This document shows, piece after piece, positions 58,907 through 64,000 of a stretch of 64,000 nucleotides of DNA. The stretch is from assembly GCA_964247055.1 (NCBI GenBank), contig OZ176054.1:11284001-11348000 (forward strand). The letters run 5' to 3'. The position numbers and the translations under genes were made by a program. The notes below the pieces were generated by a model that had not been told where the DNA came from, ran no database searches, and saw nothing but the letters and a program-made list of their open reading frames with translations. Every line of letters starts with the position of its first letter. Positions within the stretch are counted from its first letter, which is position 1. This DNA is from Paragordius varius (taxonomy: Eukaryota; Nematomorpha).

Positions 58907-61900
58907 CTAAAAGTTAAATATAAAATATATTTTAAAGATAAATTATCGTCGACATATTTCGATTATAAAGCAGCCCTAAGTAGTCTTGGAATTTTAAGTT
59001 CGTCCCTCACTAATTTGTTGAATGATAAGGTTAATTAGTTAAAACTTCTTTAGCCCGCTTTTGTTTTCTGCCTCATTCAAACAGAGATTAAAAAATATCT
59101 CTTTGGTATTAGGACAAATTAGAAATATTTTTGAAACTAATAAAATCACAAAAATATCTCAAATTTTAGGCTGCCAAATTTTTCCATTTTTTGTTCAATC
59201 ATCATACATTAAAAACTTAAAACAATATTATAATTAAAAATGCTCTTGATTATTTAGACCAATTTTATTCTTATAAACTTAAATATAAATTTTTTTATAA
59301 AACCCATTCTAAACTAAAATTGATTTTAGTTAATAATAATCATTGTTGAACCAATAAAGCAATTACAAAAAAAGTTTTCAATGACTTTATTGGATGACGG
59401 AGCATTTTAAAACTTTAAGGGGATTAAAAATAGATTAATATACCATTTACATCTCCTTAAACACTTCAATTTACCCTCCAATTTAAATTCACCCTAAAAT
59501 AAATTATGTCTTAATTTAACTAATTAAAGGTATAGTTTTTTATTTTTTGATGTTATTTTTAAACAAAGTTATATTTAAGAAATCCACAATAAAGTATGTG
59601 ATTTCCAAAAACATAATTTACTAGGGTATTTGATATGTTTAAGGGTAAATTTGAAATGTTTAAGGATGAATTTGAAGTGTAAATGGTAATAGACTATGTG
59701 CAAAATAATTTTTAACAAAATATTTTTTTTTGATGAAATAGCTTATGACCAGCGTATTCATTTCCCAATTTTCATTTGTTTACGACCTAATTTTTGAAAT
59801 ATTCAGATAAAAACGAAATCGGGCAAAAAGTTAAAATTAGGATTATTAAGGATAATTGAAAAAAAAATGATAATAGTTGAGATATTATGGATTATTATCC
59901 TTTTAAGAGATACTTTCAATATATATAAATAGCCTAAAATCATAAAAATCAGGTTTCTATAAAAACTCATTTCAAAAAATGACGTTTTTCTTTTAACACA
60001 CTCCAAAGACAAAAAAATTTCATGAAACTATACTATGATAATTTTTGATTATTTACTAGCTAAGCTCACAATTAAAATCTTAACATTCATATTTATTCAG
60101 TAAAAATAACTTTTATATCAAAATAAAACTAAAAAATATTGTTTATTTTTTCATTTTTTGTCATCTGGTTTATGACGGTATAAAATATTTATACTGTTTG
60201 ATTTTTGAATCTTACATTAATGGAAGTTAAGTATATAATTTATGCAAAATAGGATTTAAAAGTAGTGGAACATTAACCAACAATCGCTACAAATCCCAGT
60301 AACAAGTTTGTTTTAACACAAATTAATATTTTTACTGGGATATGTATGGATTTTTGGTAGATTTTCCACTACTTGTAAATTTAATTTTGCATTAATTTAT
60401 ATACTGTGAAATTCCAAAATAAGATTTTTTATACCATCATAAACCAGATGACAAAAAAATGAAAAAATTAAAAACAATATTTTTTAGTTTTATTTTGATA
60501 TATGGAAGTTTTTTTAATAAATAAAATAGAAGTAGCCAGTAAGTAAAAAATTTTAATGTTTTCATTTTTCGTTTTTTAAGTGTGTTAAAAGAAAAACGCC
60601 ATGTTTTGAACTGAGATTTTATATAAACTACCCTATTTATATGATTTAGGATATTAATAAATTAAATCCCCTTGATAAAAACCATGAAACTTTTATCATT
60701 ATTTTTTTAATTCTTAATTTTCACTTTTTGCCCGATTTCGATTTTCTCTTTAATTTCAAAAATATTAAAATTTTTGTGGGAAATCAATTCACTGGTTATC
60801 TATCTCATAAAAAAAATTTCTATCGTTAAAAAAATAACCCTCTTTTTTGCACACGGTGTATATATTTTGACAATATTGAAAAAAATTATAGAAATTAATT
60901 TCATAAAATCTAAAAATAAGACATATTATAGCTTAAAACTTACTATCTAACATTCCAGTTTGAACCAATTCATATTTGCTTTTGGGAAATTTCGCAATAT
61001 AAGGCAAATTAAATTTGCAATGTTTTTTTGTAAGATTTTCATGGTGAATGAACGAGTATAGACAATACATCTTGTAATTTTCATGTTCAATTTCATGAAA
61101 ACAGGCTTTTGACCAAACTAATGATTCTTTTGTTCTTTCTTGTTCTAAAAATATCCAAAAATATTTAGTATCACCCAATATTAAATTGTTTTACAGAAAA
61201 AATTAAAGTTTTACATAAATAATAAGCATTATTTATCTGGCTTATTCACACATTATAAATAGTAGAGTGTACGGGAAAAGACAAAAAAAATGTAAAACAA
61301 AATACACAAAGTAATTTAAGATAGGAAAAAATTGTTTATTCAACATTTAGTTGTTTTTTTCATACACTAACAAGTGTGTTGTCAATGTACCAACTGTAAT
61401 GTGAATAAGCCAGCATTTAAATGCATACTGTAATAAATATGAAAAAAAAATATCAAAGTTCTCTAAATTAAAAAAGGGAAAGAATTTTAAGGAATCGGTT
61501 ATATGATCATATGATTTATGTCGTAAAAGTTAGACATTGTATAAGAAAAAAAACATTTAGTTTCAGAACTCTGAAATGTTTTGAAAGAGTATCTAGGAGT
61601 AAAAACACAAAGGCATAACCCACATAAACATTTTTTGATCATTAAATCCAAACTCAAATTTGAATTCAAAGAAATGGCCGTCTAACTTTTCGATTATCTT
61701 TCATAAACTTGACTCAAACGTATAAAAAATTAAATCAAACCATGTGCAAAGGGTCGTCATCAAAACGAATCTACCAACCAGTTATTTATGTTTGAAAACA
61801 GTTCCTTTATGGTTTATAAACCGAATCAAAATTACAAAAGATCATCAAAAAATTTCCAAAATTAAAACAAACCCTTTACAAATTTTGTTTAAAAAAACCC

Positions 61901-62633
61901 GAAAAATAATTTCCATTATTTTACATGTATATGTATATATATCTTACGAATATAAATAAATCCATCAAAAACTACAGTAGAGTTATCTTTAGAGGTACAC
62001 ATGACACTTTTATTATTATGAGCAAATTTGGCCACAAAAGACTTCTCCCAGATATATCCATTTGTATCGCGGTATAAATAAGGCTGATTGTCATAGAGAT
62101 ATTTGCTATGGAGTAGGGCTTGATCTTCGTTAATCGTTACTTGCACATAACAGTCCGTAATATTAACGGTTATGTTAAAATGTTTTCTAAAGTCTTTTAG
62201 CGATTCCATTATGTTTGTACCGTATTGAAATTGTAATTGGGCGTTATAATTGTGTTCTAATAACATAAGCTTCTATTAAAACATGCACGTAAATGATAAT
62301 AATATATCATTTGCACCTTCATTTGATATATTACGCCGATTCAAGTTGGTGATTAAACATTTTAAGCTTTGATAAAAAAAACAATGCAAAAATATTATTC
62401 CTACTGAAAAATGATATCTATTTTAAGATATTAGATTAATTTTCCACTTATAATTTTTTTAAAGCAACTTAAAAAGTTTAAAGACCTTAATTACTTGCGC
62501 AAATGATAAATATCAAAGTCGATTAAAAATAATGGCATAAACGCCTAGAAAATTGAAATTATGGCTGATAAAATATTTTAGAAAAGATAAAGTATAGAAC
62601 AATTTAAAAAAATTAAAATTATTACCTGCCAAA

Positions 62634-62680
<47 letters not shown>

Positions 62681-64000
62681 TAACAACTGAAATTATACAT
62701 TTTGGTTAAAATTAAATCCAATTTTTTTCTCCTATATCAGACAAAACTTGGGAATTTTTGCATTTTAACTTCTAAATTTCTAAAATGAGATACCTCCAAA
62801 ACCAACCTTGATATTAAAATCAATTATATCGTTCTAGTAAATTCTAATTGATTTTTAAAGTTAGTCCAATAAAAATATTTAAAGATATTAAAATTTTAAA
62901 TTTCAATACCAGTTCATAGAGAATTACTAAAAAACCTAGTGATGAAAATGTTTGAATCATTAAAAAATAGAAAATGTTTATAATATCTTAAAGTGTTTTT
63001 ATATCGTTTCTACCCTACTTCAACATAAAATGCATTTAAAAATTAAATAAAACGTATGATTTTTTTCAAACTTTTTTCGATTTCATCATCTATCATTTAA
63101 GAATTATTATCGCGCAATCTAAAAATTTTTGCGTTTTTTAAAAATAAATAACCGCTTTTAGAGGGACCAAAAAATTTTAGACTCTAGGAGTAACTAATTA
63201 ATCAAAATTTATAGACAACCTTGCTTTTTGAATGTAAATTATGTTGTATTCAAACAATGTTTTTTGGATTAATGCAGTTAGATATACGAAAAAAAAACTC
63301 TATGAATGTGCGCTGATTTTGCTATTTTTGATATCGATCCACAAGACAAAAGTATTTAATTTATCCTTCGTTAGCCCCAAACTTAGCATGAGAATTACAC
63401 ATTAATTTCTCATTATGAGATAATATATAGTTTATCAGGTTAAATATCCCGATTTTCTGTGCACTGAGATTAATAGGAGAATACATTGCAATATTTTACT
63501 TTAAATTGGGTAAAAATTAAAGTTTCCAATGAATTTGGATGCAAAATATATTTTCGACCTCAAAATATTTTGAGTTAAAAATATTCTCGAGATTATCAAA
63601 ATATACCACATTCGACCCATAATTGATATAAACACGTCAAATAAAACTTACTAGGCGTGAACGGTAGATATTTGTCCACGAAATCAATCTTCTTTTCTAA
63701 AATATTAAAAAAAAATTGTAATATGCATTGTAATTATATATTATATATGGAATTATTTTAATTAATTTGTAATGATCACTCATAATTTTTATTTTTTTAT
63801 TTTATCTGTGATTTGGCTAGGGTTAGATTTTTGGGTCAAAAATAAAAACCGGTTTAAAAAAATTTAAATTTTTAGATGTGGGCTCCAAAAGTCCCAAATT
63901 TTTTCCCTAGTAAAATGGGCTAGTTCTCTAAAATTAAGCTCATGCCTGGATTGAGCGATAAAAATATACTTTAAAAATGAGTTTTTTAAAAAATAATTTT
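58863..64000 (-). CDS. Gene 3: paralog of genes 1 and 2, 5' part beyond the window
   Basis: Seen: microexon M 63652-63696 (same sequence as gene 1), E4 61948-62256 (309 nt), E5 60944-61144 (201 nt, donor A|GTAAGT) and terminal exon 58863-58906 on the minus strand. Phase 1 holds at every junction. It lies in copy B of the large duplication. By position, E1-E3 and the signal exon should lie to the right of 64,000. E4 reads HNYNAQL, DCYVQVTINEDQ, YLYDNQPYLYRD. Its first 40 codons match gene 2 better than gene 1, although the flanking introns are clearly gene 1-like. Role unknown; secretion is inferred from gene 2. Confidence 0.65.
59441..59688. mobile_element. TACCATTTAC-ended MITE (copy B)
   Basis: 248 bp, copy B of 11508-11755. 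Confidence 0.7.
59694..60858. mobile_element. Foldback element with long inverted arms (copy B)
   Basis: Copy of 11761-12911. The identity step of the large duplication falls in its left arm. Confidence 0.75.
60944..61144 (-). CDS. Gene 3 exon E5
   Basis: 201 nt, acceptor ATTTTTAG, donor A|GTAAGT, phase 1 in and out. Conserved core ACFHEIEHENYK; the end differs from gene 1 (ELVQTGMLD against AYVQNGTVK). Confidence 0.75.
61235..61414. mobile_element. Decayed MITE in the gene 3 E4-E5 intron
   Basis: Orthologous to 13290-13466. Confidence 0.6.
61948..62256 (-). CDS. Gene 3 exon E4
   Basis: 309 nt, acceptor TTATTAG, donor C|GTAAGA, phase 1 in and out. About a quarter of the first 122 nt differ from gene 1, nearly all amino-acid changing, while the 3' part is conserved. 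Confidence 0.75.
62640..62678. repeat. (TA)n microsatellite, gene 3 intron
   Basis: About 19 units; the copy A counterpart at 14728-14750 is shorter. Confidence 0.8.
63652..63696 (-). CDS. Gene 3 microexon M (45 nt)
   Basis: Same 45-nt microexon as 15874-15918, with intact acceptor and GTAAGT donor, phase 1 in and out. Confidence 0.7.
63850..64000. mobile_element. Foldback element, cut by the window end
   Basis: Left arm of the copy B counterpart of 16070-16665. Confidence 0.65.

Larger units (their letters stand above)
47921..59797. repeat. Large duplication, copy B, near-identical part
   Basis: Partner of 1-11,865. Shared insertions with the same target-site duplications (hAT, Ty3/Gypsy, MITEs) show that all of them predate the duplication or conversion event. 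Confidence 0.9.
59798..64000. repeat. Large duplication, copy B, divergent part
   Basis: Partner of 11,866-16,225; runs off the window end inside a foldback element. Carries gene 3 E5, E4 and M. Confidence 0.85.

Overview
The window is strongly AT-rich eukaryotic nuclear DNA, most likely from an insect. There is no prokaryotic gene packing, no operon, rRNA, tRNA or CRISPR. It carries spliceosomal introns with GT..AG borders, Ty3/Gypsy, hAT, CACTG-ended and RTE-like LINE debris, and many foldback MITEs. A family of secreted, cysteine/tyrosine-motif genes built from small phase-1 exons resembles in architecture the effector (bicycle-type) genes of aphids, phylloxerids and scale insects. A sternorrhynchan hemipteran is my best guess, but this is inference only.

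The host genes are easily missed because no exon exceeds about 310 bases. On the minus strand I can reconstruct three tandem paralogs. Gene 1 (10.9-20.5 kb) has exons E1, E2, E3, a 45-nt microexon M, E4, E5 and a short terminal exon. Gene 2 (28.1-38.9 kb) has a signal-peptide exon, E1, E2, E3, a 48-nt M, E4 and E5. Gene 3 (58.9 to beyond 64 kb) shows M, E4, E5 and the terminal exon. Splice phases agree across the copies (phase 1 except the E2/E3 junction). Exon lengths match or differ by multiples of three. The 5' half of E4 has changed far faster than the surrounding introns, as expected for a fast-evolving secreted effector. A further terminal exon with a C-x2-Y-x-Y-x2-C motif lies at 44.4 kb.

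Layout: 1-16.2 kb and 47.9-64.0 kb are two copies of one segment. From 1 to about 11,865 (47,921 to about 59,797) the copies are nearly identical. From there rightward they differ by several percent, with a sharp step inside a foldback element. Each copy holds the end of one hAT (complete in copy B, 45.36-48.27 kb), MITEs, a nine-unit minisatellite, a large inverted repeat, and a second hAT whose transposase gene was interrupted by an old Ty3/Gypsy element (5896-10044; 53837-57980). Between the copies lie most of gene 1, a second and different Ty3/Gypsy fossil (23478-27771), gene 2, and an RTE-like LINE fossil split by a third hAT (39.9-44.0 kb). Introns are filled with foldback elements and (TA)n tracts.
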